In this document: positions 32,293 through 42,074 of the stretch, piece by piece
Layout: each line of letters begins with the position of its first letter
Numbering within the stretch: position 1 is the first letter of the stretch
Origin: Skeletonema tropicum
Taxonomy: Eukaryota > Bacillariophyta > Thalassiosirophyceae > Thalassiosirales > Thalassiosiraceae
DNA length: 64,000 nt
NCBI GenBank assembly: GCA_037178625.1
Contig: CM074139.1
Coordinates: 1,178,001 to 1,242,000 of the forward strand
Reading direction: 5' to 3'
Position numbers and translations under genes: made by a program
Notes under the pieces: generated by a model
What the model was told of the DNA's origin: nothing
What the model saw: the letters and a program-made list of their open reading frames with translations, nothing else
Databases searched by the model: none

Positions 32293-34458
32293 CTTACTTA
32301 ATAACTTCACACCGATACCCGATACAAGTATCAGATACACCGCTCAAAATCTCAGCTTCGGTGACACAAAGAATTTGTACGAGTATCTTTTCACTTTACC
32401 TATCATCATGAAAAACAGCGGGCAACAATTCTCTAAAGCTCCCCCTGAATGTGACAAATACGTCAGATCTCTGCCAACAAATCACGTTACGTAAAGAGGG
32501 CCTCCCCGAAAGTAAAATTGCTCACTTTGACATAAAGAGACTTCTGCCAAATGTACCAGTACATATTACATACTAATTCCAACGCATCGTAGAATCCTCT
32601 TCTATTTCATTTCTGATTTTTTGCCTCTTGTTAAGCTCACAATCTTGTAGCAATCAATCAATAGCAACACTCCCATTCTTTCTAACATCTTCCACAACAA
32701 CTATCTTCCCAGATACAATGAAATTCTCTACTGTCTTCGTTCTCACCACCGCCGCCTCCGCCTCCACTGGCTCCGCTGCCGTCGTCAAGGTATGTTTGTG
32801 CCGTCGTCTTGTGCGTGGTGTGGAACGTTCCATCGGCAGCGATGTGTCGTTTTATGTGGATATGGTACAACGCCATCTTGTCCTCTAAGTAAACTCACCC
32901 CTCTTCTGCTCCTTTTTGTTTCAAACGTTTGCAGAACTACGTCGGCAACCTTCGTGCTAACGCACCTCAGAAGGATACTGAAGTCTTTGATGACACCAGC
33001 ATCCAAACTAATCAAGATGCTTTCATAACATGTGCGGCTAGCTGCACGCCCGACAAGAAGATGTTTACTAATGGAGAAAAAGAAGAAGATCTGGCTGAGG
33101 CCATGGCAGCGTGCATTGACGAATGCGTTGCCTTTGCTTCCAACGGCGACACAGCTGCAAGGGCCGCCATCGCGAGCGGTGAAGCACAATGCGCCACATC
33201 ATGCACAACGACCGCAGCCAAGAAGTTCGAGGAAGTCAGTAAGGAGTGCGCAAAGATGAAATCCACCCACTGTAAGAGGGGCAAGGATTGTAAAGAAGAT
33301 TGTGAAGTTGGCGATAGTAAATGTGAAAAGAAGAAGGAAGAATGTGAGGATGATTTTGATGATTGCGAGGAGTGTGAAGATGAACTGGAGAAAGCCGAAA
33401 AGAGTGTAAAGAAGGTTGGAAATGAACTACAGAAGTGGTGAGTGAAATCTATTCTATTCTATTTTCTTGATGCTAGCTTACGAAACCATTACCTCGTGAC
33501 TAATATCCTGCTCTTCTGTGTCATCTTTTCAGCTTTGTCAAAGATTGTGGGGTTGAGTTCAGCAGCTTCCGTGCTATCGCACTTCAGGAGGATACTGAAA
33601 TCTTCGAGGACACTAGCCTCCAAACCAATCAAGAAGCTCTCGAATCATGTCAATGCACGCCCGACAGCAAAGATGCTGACAAACTCATTGGAGAAACCGA
33701 AGCAGAATTGGCTGCGTCTATGGCAGCGTGCGTCGAGGAATGCTATGGTATTACTTCCGACGATCCAGCTGCAAGGAGCAGTGAAGCCCAATGTGCCTTG
33801 TCATGCACAGTGACTGCAGCCGAGAAGTTCGAGGAAGTCAGTAAGGGTTGCGAAAAGATGAAATCTACCCACTGTAAGAATGATTGTGACAAAGATTGTG
33901 CAGAAGGCGATAGTAGTTGTGAAAATGAGGTCGAAAAATGTGAGAAGGAGTTTGAGGAGTGCGAGAAGTGTGCAGATGAAGTGGATGAGCTTGAAAGGAG
34001 TCTTGATAAGGTTGCAAGTACATACGACTCGTGGTGAGTGAAGAACTATTGTATTCTCTTGATGCCAGCTTGCAAAACCATTTATTACGTGACTAATATC
34101 CTCCTCTTGTGTTTATCTTTTCAGTGTTGCGAAGGGCTGTGTAACTCAGTTTGCAGTCGAGGTTGCCCAACAGTAATTCTCCTTTTCCTTCTGTAGAGAG
34201 TCAATGTATGAGCATCCCCATTCATGTGCCAAATGTTCTTTCTCCTCGACCTACAACTTACGTTGATAACTTTGCAACAACTTCATAATTAAATTAGGAA
34301 AGATTTTTGATTATCAACGTCGAGTATGACACATCTCAGCTTAAATTTATTACATACAGCTCTTTCTATCTTGTCTTGCTTTAGCTTCCACAAAGATGAT
34401 TCTACTGTTGTCTTTGACACTAAGAATCTCTACAGCTGCTTTCAGTAGTCTCTACCGT
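32293..34458. repeat. Segmental duplication, block B copy 1
   Basis: This block recurs at about 58195-60355, from TAATAACTTCACACCGATAC in the promoter to GACACTAAGAATCTCTACAG in the 3' flank. The right end of copy 1 is cut at about 34458 by the truncated non-LTR retrotransposon. Confidence 0.85.
32718..34176 (+). CDS. Secreted Cys-rich acidic helical protein, type B copy 1
   Basis: Four exons, 32718-32789, 32935-33437, 33533-34033 and 34125-34176, give 1128 nt (375 aa). Signal peptide and unit 1 closely match type A, with KEDCEVGDSKCEKKKEEC where type A has DLVCEDDDRDCF. Unit 2 (exon 3) is strongly diverged: ESCQCTPDSKDADKLIGE, ACVEECYGITSDD, AQCALSCTVTAAEKF, HCKNDCDKDCAEGDSSC and ECEKCADEVDELERS. 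Exon 4 is short (VAKGCVTQFAVEVAQQ). Within exon 2, a 1-nt loss and a 1-nt gain about 15 nt apart turn DKKDVYYG of copy 2 into DKKMFTNG, a compensated frameshift. Unknown family; probably secreted. Confidence 0.72.
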
Positions 34459-35880
34459 TATCCCTTTATTTGTTGTGCATCTTCGTTTTGAATTGTTTGC
34501 TGAGGTGGCTGCATTGATATAGATGGTCTCCTTTTGTGTCGAAGTCTAGTTTGCAGAAGGGGCATTTGAGTTGTTCTGTTGTTTCCCAAATGTTCATACG
34601 TAAACAGCGGAGGAGGTTGAATATGAAAAGGCGGTTGTCTTGTCTATTTTCTTCATCGCTTCTTGGAAGGTCCAAAAGTCCTTGTCCCATCTTGCCGTCG
34701 ATGATTTCTGCGATGTTGTGTGTGCTGTCGTTTGGAAGGTAATTGATCATTTTTCCACTTAGGCGAGAGGATGCTTCCTTGTTGATAATATCATGGCATT
34801 TTTGTAGTGGTGTATTATTGATGAAGGTTGATATTCCTTGAGCTGTATCATCTCCGGTGCATATCTTTGCTATTGCCGGTGCAAATTTGTTGAAGATTTG
34901 GAAGGTGGTAGATGGATTGGTCTCTCTAGCTATTTGCATAGAGTGATGTGATTGAGTCGGGTAGCATAAATCTTGTGCGTTTTGGTCCAAGAAATACTCC
35001 ATTATAGATTGTGTTGAGTGTTCCTTTGGTTGCTAGAATTGAAGCTGGAATGGCTTTGTCTCTTGGTGTTGAGGCCGAGTCCTCCCATTTTTGTGCTCAT
35101 GTTCATTAGGAGTTGTGAGTGGGTAGGTACTGTGTCTTTGTTGGTAATGGATTTGATGATGTGTGCATTGATATTGTCGAATGCTCTGGCAGTGAGACTA
35201 TCCCATGTGTCCCAAGCGTCTCCGATGCAAATGGAAGTATGAGCATGAGCATGAGCATAAACATCGGCTGGAAAGAGATGATTTAGGCGTTGAGATGTGC
35301 ATTGTCTGTAGAGTTGGATGATGGTTTGGTCGTCGTCGAGGCCGTTTAGGAGGTTGTCGGCGTCAGTTTGTATCTTCTGGAGATCGTCGGTGATGAAGGC
35401 TTTTTGGAATGATGGCGAACCGATTGGGGAGCCTAAGATGCGAAGGCCGTTTGTTTCTTCATACATTACAGTGTCTTTGGTGGAATAAAGTGAGATTGCT
35501 TCTTGGAGGTTTTGTGCTACAAAGAAGTTGGATTGGAAGTGAGCGTGAAGAACAGAATGTCCGGAGGTAGTGGTCATAATTCTTGTTTTGTCTGTGTTCA
35601 TTACATTAGATTACAGCTCCAAGTGGGATCCCAAGATCTTTGAAACGTTGTAGAAAGAAATGTACATCTTCGATTGGTAAAAGGCAGTTGGTGTCGTCGA
35701 CATACGCCATTATGATGGGAGCTCCTCCTTTGCCGTCGTCGAGTGGTTGGTTGTTTTGAAGTCGCTTGGTGGCTCGGTCCATTGGTTCTGCATTGATTTG
35801 TCGGAGGATGTGAGTGAGGACGATTCCTGCGAATAGGGGTGAGGTTGGAGGTTGGAGGCAAAATCGATTTTTACCTCCAA
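34459..35880 (-). mobile_element. 5'-truncated non-LTR retrotransposon (reverse transcriptase remnant)
   Basis: Read on the minus strand, PTSPLFAGIVLTHILRQI is followed by IMAYVDDTN, the YxDD catalytic motif of reverse transcriptase. Downstream is the thumb and connection region (GLRILGSPIGSPSFQKAF, STKMGGLGLNTKRQ) and, near 34540, a C-terminal finger CPFCKLDFDTKGDHLYQC as in many LINE-type elements. The frames are interrupted, and the N-terminal half of the RT is missing beyond about 35880. Its 3' end joins the 3' flank of the type-B gene at about 34458; block B copy 2 shows the uninterrupted flank at about 60355. Confidence 0.7.
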
Positions 35881-36484
35881 ATGGAGGTGAAAATTGGACT
35901 ACGGATAGGGGATAAGGCCACTTTTTTCGGCCCCACAGTGGCCATTTCTATCTCTAGCTTTGTGGCCGAAGAAAAGTCCGAAGTTCTTGACAATCATTGA
36001 TTAGTGGTTCTGTGCCAACATACTGAGTCCACCGTAGCACGCCATCCCCCCTGAATTATTGACACGATCTTCGGTACTTTGTCCCGGGGACGGGCTAAAA
36101 GACGGGGAGACTGCTCAAACTCGGATACTTCCGCATTTTGCCCGCTAAAAAGTTGACACAAAAATAAGCAACTCTCTCCTCACTCTCTACGTACAAACAT
36201 CATGTCGACCGACTCTCTATCAACAATATTACGCCTCATCATTATTGGATGCAGGAAAAAACTTTGCAGCGACGTCTTCTAGACGCCGGCTGTGATACGA
36301 ATGCAGTTGCCGCACGGCCGAGGGGGCGGAGGCAGCGGCCGCCGGTGAAGAAATTGCAGATGTCAATTCTTGAAAAATGGCAATACATGCATACTGCTTT
36401 AGTGTTGTGGACCTTTGAAAACCAACCGCGAATCATTGTCGAAGGTTTCAGACATCATCGTCAATCTGAACGACGTCGACTGAG
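35881..36484. other. No supported gene; TE-rich junction
   Basis: Contains TTGGAGG/CCTCCAA inverted words at 35845-35900 and an open frame at 36249-36484 with a basic segment (RPRGRRQRPPVKKLQM). That frame reads into the hairpin block and has no recognisable domain. Confidence 0.35.
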
Positions 36485-36507
36485 TCAGATATCCCAACCA
36501 TTTTTTG

Positions 36508-36820
36508 AAAACTGTACCTCAGTACAGTTTTGCGTAGACCTCTGGTATGTTTCTACGTGAAGGGCAAAACTGTACCTCGGTACAGTTTTCAAAAAAGGTA
36601 ATAGGCCTCGTGATATTTGTGTGAATAAAGCATTACACGTCATGTGGCCTATAGGTCTTATTATTGCGTACAAGGGCTGAAGGTTTTTTGAAAAAATGCC
36701 GTTAGGAGCTGCCTAGCTTTGCCCGCTAACAAAGTTGAGTTTGAAAACTGTACCGAAGTACAGTTTTCAATGCCTACGGGTACTGGGCCCAACACGAAAA
36801 CTGTACTGAGGTACAGTTTT
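36508..36820. repeat. Hairpin array, stem AAAACTGTAC
   Basis: Four 24-bp hairpins at 36508-36531 (loop CTCA), 36566-36589 (CTCG), 36744-36767 (CGAA) and 36797-36820 (TGAG). Between the first two is a smaller stem, CGTAGA/TCTACG. The stems are invariant while the tetraloops vary. Confidence 0.85.
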
Positions 36821-37326
36821 CTACTGGCGGGAAAAAAGTTTTCACCGGGAAAAAAGTGGCACCAACTAGAATCTCACACAAAACACTAACAAAACACAAC
36901 CATCGATTTTAAACCCCTACTATGGTGGTTCTGCGCGTCAATATCGCCCTCCCGACCCCATCTCGTCCATAATATGATAGAAGAGACTAATAGCTTTCGA
37001 TAGAACCACTGGTCAACGTTATATGTAGTATATTCGCATAGCAGCAGCAGCACACGCATGCAAAGATGCCGTAGGCATGCGTCATCCTAGATCAAAATAG
37101 CAGTTATCGGTGCCAAAATTGTAGATAGTTGCTCTATATGGATGAACTATAGTTTCTTCTGAAGCAGATAATGTATATATAATGATTGGTATGGTATCTT
37201 GAGGCTGTTCTATGTATTTTTGTCGAGTATCATGGCCATATTTATGACTTGGTTCATTTTGTTAGTGTTTTGTGTGAGATTTGAGATTGGCACTGGTGCC
37301 ACTTTTTTCCCGCCAGTAGTTTTCAA

Positions 37327-37354
37327 AATGGTTGGGATATCCCAACCATTTTTT
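37327..37354. repeat. 28-bp perfect palindrome
   Basis: AAAATGGTTGGGAT followed by its exact complement. It extends imperfectly outward by TTTTC/GAAAA. It looks like two element termini joined head to head. Confidence 0.85.
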
Positions 37355-38008
37355 GAAAACTGTACCTCAGTACAGTTTTGCGTAGACCTCTGGTATGTTT
37401 CTACGTGAAGGGCAAAACTGTACCTCGGTACAGTTTTCAAAAAAGGCAATAGGCCTCGTGATATTTGTGTGAATAAAGCATTACACGTCATGTGGCCTAT
37501 AGGTCTTATTATTGCGTACAAGGGCTAAAGGTTTTTTGAAAAAATGCCGTTAGGAGCTGCCTAGCTTTGCCCGCTAACAAAGTTGAGTTTGAAAACTGTA
37601 CCGAAGTAAAGAAAGTAACAAGAGAATTAGAGCAACGTGTGCGAATAGCTACGGCTATTGTAGCAGTGATTCTTTGGAGCAATAGAGACTTCTAACAAAC
37701 TTCGAAGTTTATCGAAGAGGTCCTGATTGCATTGAATTGCTGTGTGAGTCAAAGGCGTGAATCGAAAGGAGCTTGCAACTAACTTGGAAATCGGAGTGAT
37801 AGAGTTGAGAAGCAAGACTCGGAATCGGATTGATAGAGTCGATCGAATCACCGAAGCAACAAGGGCTTGAAATCGAAGGAGTCGATAGAGCAAAGTTGCA
37901 GTCGAGGTATTGGCAAAGTCAAAGTCAACTTGATCTTGATTGGAGTTGACGTCAAGTAGAAACGCTGGAGAACAATTGAATGACGAACTGGTAAAAGGAA
38001 CGTTAGGG

Positions 38009-38416
38009 ATGAAGCGAAAGAAAAGGAGAAAACGCCTTAAACATGGAGGCGGAATCGGTATGGGAATAGCAGTGTTGGCAATGCTGGTATTTTCCTTGTT
38101 TGTAGTCGGAGCGAATGGCTTTGTGGCTGATATTGACTTCCAGAGACAACACAGTCGAAGTCAAGCGATGAGTAAATATGAGATGATTGCTGAGACGGAG
38201 CTCGGCAGTAATGGAATCAGCTCGGAAGTCGATGACATGAATATTGAGTCGATGAGCATGAATGGGAAAGAAGTTGACGCGATCGTTAGGAGAGCGTTGA
38301 ATGTCAATGATGGAAGATGTGTGAAGCGTACAGATCATGAGTCTGTAGCAGGGAGAGTGTCTGTATTCACAGGTACTACAGTCACACGATCTGAGGAAGG
38401 AGTCGTCGTGAAATGA
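38009..38416 (+). CDS. Unknown protein with one membrane segment
   Basis: An ATG at 38009 opens about 135 aa. A very basic start (MKRKKRRKRLKHGGG) is followed by a hydrophobic segment (GMGIAVLAMLVFSLFVVGAN) and an acidic, Met-rich tail. This reads as a signal-anchor protein. The frame is open upstream to about 37940 without an ATG. Its TGA overlaps the ATG of the next ORF (ATGA at 38413-38416). Confidence 0.4.
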   Translation: MKRKKRRKRLKHGGGIGMGIAVLAMLVFSLFVVGANGFVADIDFQRQHSRSQAMSKYEMIAETELGSNGISSEVDDMNIESMSMNGKEVDAIVRRALNVNDGRCVKRTDHESVAGRVSVFTGTTVTRSEEGVVVK

Positions 38417-39258
38417 GCAAAGGTTGGTTAGGACTGAGCAAAACAATTAGGTCGAATGTTGGAGAAGACATGACCTTGGCCAAGTTATTTCTCAGCGTTG
38501 GAGTTGATGAATGTGCCGGAGATAATATGGTGTATGGTCACCACGGCAGAAATAAAGTTGATGATAGTGCCGGATATAATATGGTGTATGTTCACCACGG
38601 CATGGGGAATGTTGTCAGCGAAAGTAAATGCGGTAACTTCAAAGGTGATGAAGTTAGCATTTGGCGTCCTAGCTCGGATGGGTCGACGGTAATATCTGTA
38701 AAGGAAAGGTCCTTGGTGCAGATGATCGGCAGAGCGCACTTCAAGTCTGGCTCGGATGGGTCGAAGGTAATATCTGTAAGGGAAATGTCCCAGGTGCAGA
38801 TGTCGGCAGAGTATTGCGATGATAGTTCACGAGTTGTGAATGGAATCGATAGAGCAATTGAAGTGGATGGCTTGGAGCTCAGCACAGGAGGTGCTGATAA
38901 GAGCTACAAATGTAAAGTCAGCACAGGAGGTGCTGATGAAAGCAAGAAATGTAAATTCTTGGACGTGGAAAAGATCGACCAGCGAGAGCAAATAGTCAAT
39001 ACATGTGAATGCGAAGGTGAGATCGAATGCAGGGTCTCGTACGTCGAGAGGTTCGACCAGAGAAAGCAAAGCTTGGAAGCCAGCACGTGTGATGGCAAAG
39101 ATAGCCTGAAAGCTGAGGAGTTCGGCAGGGCTGGCAAAGAGGAAAAGGGCCTGGAAGTCGAAGAGTTCGGCAGGGCTAGCAATGGTAATGAAAGACTGGG
39201 AGTCGAGGAATTCAGCAGGGTTGGCGATGATGTGATCGAGATGCTTGTGACTCAGTAG
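38413..39258 (+). CDS. Unknown protein made of successive duplicated short motifs
   Basis: 281 aa, unrecognised. It is built of local duplications: GDNMVYGHHG then GYNMVYVHHG; SSDGSTVISVKE then GSDGSKVISVRE; STGGADKSYKCK then STGGADESKKCK; and AEEFGRAG, VEEFGRAS, VEEFSRVG. The DNA shows the same tandem structure. It could continue the preceding ORF through a frame change. Confidence 0.4.
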   Translation: MSKGWLGLSKTIRSNVGEDMTLAKLFLSVGVDECAGDNMVYGHHGRNKVDDSAGYNMVYVHHGMGNVVSESKCGNFKGDEVSIWRPSSDGSTVISVKERSLVQMIGRAHFKSGSDGSKVISVREMSQVQMSAEYCDDSSRVVNGIDRAIEVDGLELSTGGADKSYKCKVSTGGADESKKCKFLDVEKIDQREQIVNTCECEGEIECRVSYVERFDQRKQSLEASTCDGKDSLKAEEFGRAGKEEKGLEVEEFGRASNGNERLGVEEFSRVGDDVIEMLVTQ

Positions 39259-39296
39259 ATGAAAATGATTCAATTAGTCTAGCTGAAGTCAGTGGC

Positions 39297-39782
39297 ATGA
39301 GATCTTGCGCAGTAAAAGAAGAGAGAGGCTCGGATGTTTATGTCGAGCAAGGGAGGGAGTTGAGCATTGCTCGACTATTCCCAACTGTCTTGGAGAGTAC
39401 GGATAGATCCGAAGTTGAATGTGATTCAGACAATAGTTTGGATACTGCAGAAGAGCACAGTGTGAGTTGTAGCGTCGTGAATGTCGATCAAGGGGGAGAG
39501 CATTATGTTGCTCGACAATCCCAAAGTAAAGAAGGAGGAGAGAGTTGTGTCAAGCAACGATCCCTAAGTGAAAAGGGGGTAGAGTGTCGTGTTGCTCGAC
39601 GATCCCGAAGCGAACAAGGGAGAGAGTATTGTGTTGTTCGACGATCCCGAAGTGGACAAGGGGGAGAGTGTTGTGATGCTCGACGATCACTTGATGATGA
39701 AGTCTGGTTGAATGAAGCCGTGGAAGATCAGCATGTCAACATTAGTAGCTTGGAAGTCAAAAGGTCGACTAGAGATGAATGA
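39297..39782 (+). CDS. Unknown Arg/Ser/Cys repeat ORF
   Basis: 161 aa with five or six repeats of a motif like QGxEyCVARRSRS (VDQGGEHYVARQSQSKEG, GVECRVARRSRSEQGRE, YCVVRRSRSGQGGE, CCDARRSLDDE). No known family. It lies in a third frame relative to its neighbours, so it could be a shifted continuation of one long repeat protein. Confidence 0.35.
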   Translation: MRSCAVKEERGSDVYVEQGRELSIARLFPTVLESTDRSEVECDSDNSLDTAEEHSVSCSVVNVDQGGEHYVARQSQSKEGGESCVKQRSLSEKGVECRVARRSRSEQGREYCVVRRSRSGQGGECCDARRSLDDEVWLNEAVEDQHVNISSLEVKRSTRDE

Positions 39783-39922
39783 CCAAAGGTGAATCAGAGT
39801 GAAAAGGTGGTGACTAGCTCGGACAAGAGGGCGGTCGGTAAAAGCAAAGATAGCTCAGAGAAGAGGGTGGTCGGCAAAGATAGAGATATCTCGGAGAAGA
39901 GAGCAGTCGTTGAAGTGATGAT

Positions 39923-41254
39923 TTGAATGTCAAGCAGGGAGGAGTGTTGAGTGATACTCGACATTCTCAAACTCAAGATGATGCAGGCGCAGAAGTGGCC
40001 GAGAATAGTGACACGGAGTTGTCAGTAGCTTGTGAAGTTTGCTGTAGGTGTTACGGTGAACGGGAGCTGTGTGATTGTGACATGAGTGAAGGTCGCATGA
40101 TGAAACATGACAATGTCAAGCTGGGGAGAGTGATAAATGTAGCTCAACATTCTCATGCTCATGATTGTATGGGTGATGCCAGAGTGAGTAAGGCAAGTGA
40201 ACGAGTCGGTACAGGAGATATCGGAAGAAGAGATGATCGTGCTGTAGGGATAGCGCATGAGCAAGTCGGAATGAGTAGTAGCAGAAGCAATGCGGTATTG
40301 GAGTACGACTGCAGTTTAGTAGTTCTGTACAATGGTGCTGAACAATGCAATGGAAAGAGCGCGTATAATACGGAGTCAAGTCTGGAAAAGACTGAAGTGA
40401 AGTTCAATGCAGCTGAAAGTGAGACGCTCGAACATGGGAAGGTCGCATTCAGTGGATGGCCTGAAGTACGGAGGTAGAGTTGAAGCTGGAAGGCAATGTC
40501 GAAGCAGCGAAGCAAATAGGTACAACGACGGGGAAAGCATTGGTATGTGGATATTGTTGTTGATAGCAAGCTGGAAGGTGTATTCGAAAGAGCAGAGAAG
40601 TATCTGTGGCAAGTACGAGGGTTAAATTTGAATATGCAAGACAAAGCAAGAGTAACAAACTCGGGAGAGAGTAGTACAAGTGCATGTGCAGATGTCGGGA
40701 GCAAGATCGACGTTACACGTGATGAAGATGGATTGGGGACCGTGAGGTTCAAGCATCCGGTGTTGAAACAGAAACCCAAGGATTAGTATGACGTATCGGA
40801 TGTTAAAGATCCAAATGCTCCAGCAAGGGAGGGTCAAGTTCTTGTGCGAGGAGATGGATCGGAGCAGCTAAGTGCAGCTGAGAATACGGAAATTAGGAAG
40901 TTGATGAGGTCAAGGCCTGAATGCGGCGATGCAGTAAGTGGTCTGGCGAGGCAGATGTCAGCTTCACATTCGAGGATTAGATATGTGACAAGCACGCCAA
41001 ACAGAGGAGGGACGTTGAGTCCAAATATGGTATGGAGTGGTGATAAGGATTTTGAGTTCGAAAGCAGTAGTAGATCGGATTCTGATTACGCCACAACTAC
41101 AGACGACAGGAGGAGTGTAACCGGTGGTAGGACATTTCTCAATAGCTGTCCAATGCTTGAGCTAGGGAGGGTGTTAGAGCGCGTTATTCAGCCCAAGCAT
41201 AGTCAAGCATTATGGCGGGAGTTGAGTGTCTCAGGGAAGAGACACGTATCATAA
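39923..41254 (+). pseudogene. Decayed coding-like region of the same element
   Basis: Open stretches at 39923-40477, 40547-40786 and 40844-41254 share one frame but lack ATG starts and are separated by stops. They contain a Cys-rich patch (ACEVCCRCYGERELCDCD) and a Ser/Asp-rich tail. No domain recognised. Confidence 0.35.
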
Positions 41255-41372
41255 TTCGGAACAATAAGTAATTCGTCATAAGAAGAAAGTAACAAGAGAA
41301 TTAGAGCATCGTGTGCGAATAGCTACGGCTATTGTAGCAGTGATTCTGTGGAGCAATAGAGACTTCTAACAA

Positions 41373-42074
41373 TATGGACTATGACCATATAACAAATCCT
41401 ACCAAAAGATACAGAGGAATAGTAAGCATTGAGCAATGAAAGAAGATCTACCTTGAGGAACTTCTACGAGCGGAAACTGGTATGTGCTCTAGGTCACGGC
41501 GGTCTGAGGGTAATATGAGATACAACAACTTGGAGGCATAATGTGCACAAGATCCCGTACACTTCGTGAAATGCATCATTGCAAAGACACAAGGAAACGG
41601 CAAACACTCTGCCCCTGATCACTGCTCGCAACTTACGACGATCTATTAAGTATGAAGTGGCAGACTGCACTAAGCACTAAGACACAAACCACACAAGAAT
41701 GCGTAAGGATACTGAAGAGCAGGAATATATAGTACATTAGTTAAGTATTAGACATGAAACTTATTAAATTGGTATTAGAGCATATGCTCAAACTGATATT
41801 GCTGGGCAAACTTGCTCCGATGCATCGTAAAGAGAGATGATCTGCGTTAGTTCAAAGTACATAGTGTTCCGACTTAAAATTTTTTTGATGCCTAAATACC
41901 CATTTGGGGGACTTAAGTATGTGAACATTTTGGTTAGTGAGCGAGTGGGCATTCGGCCAGATGTCCCGAAAAACGTGGTTTGAAGGGGTTAAAGTGGACA
42001 GCCTTGAGGCAGCCTTCTTCTACTAGGAATTCTTGCCTAATAACTTCACACCGATACCCGATACAATACAAGTA
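41373..42074. other. Possible LTR fragment with primer-binding-like site; promoter remnant
   Basis: TTGGTATTAGAGCA at about 41770 resembles the initiator-tRNA-type primer-binding motif (TGGTATCAGAGC) found after the 5' LTR of Copia elements, and AATATATAG about 50 bp earlier could be a TATA box. No internal retrotransposon genes follow. From 42036 the sequence is the type-B-like promoter start (TAATAACTTCACACCGATAC), which is interrupted at 42075. Confidence 0.3.

Larger units (their letters stand above)
36485..37608. mobile_element. Nested DNA-transposon-like block rich in identical-stem hairpins
   Basis: Bases about 36488-36762 and 37339-37608 are direct copies. Between them, about 36826-36900 and about 37240-37320 are inverted copies (CTACTGGCGGGAAAAAAGT and its complement). 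At 37327-37354 two ends meet head to head in a perfect 28-bp palindrome (half-site AAAATGGTTGGGAT). Six complete hairpins with stem AAAACTGTAC and a 4-nt loop lie at 36508, 36566, 36744, 36797, 37356 and 37414; a seventh at 37592 is cut short at 37608. No transposase is recognised, so this is a non-autonomous element, probably two nested copies. Confidence 0.6.
37609..41372 (+). mobile_element. 3.8-kb segment bounded by 90-bp direct repeats, with unknown ORFs
   Basis: AAGAAAGTAACAAGAGAATT begins a 90-bp repeat at 37609-37698 and again at 41283-41372, with two mismatches. The left copy starts exactly where a hairpin of the neighbouring element is interrupted, so this piece arrived later. The interior is plus-strand ORFs (38009-41254) with no RT, integrase or transposase that I recognise. 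Short terminal direct repeats around a coding interior without polymerase resemble a non-autonomous LTR-type element (LARD/TRIM-like), but no TG...CA ends or target-site duplication could be fixed. Confidence 0.5.

Noticed and set aside
36485..36673. Small ORFs shared between 36.5 and 37.4 kb
   Set aside because: They arise from the duplicated hairpin element and read through palindromes; not protein-like.
40159..40779. A 206-codon minus-strand ORF rich in Ser, Leu and Thr
   Set aside because: Shadow of the plus-strand coding-like region; low complexity and no motif.
37609..41372. Interpretation as a standard LTR retrotransposon
   Set aside because: The terminal repeats are only 90 bp, lack clear TG...CA ends, and the interior has no RT, protease or integrase motifs.
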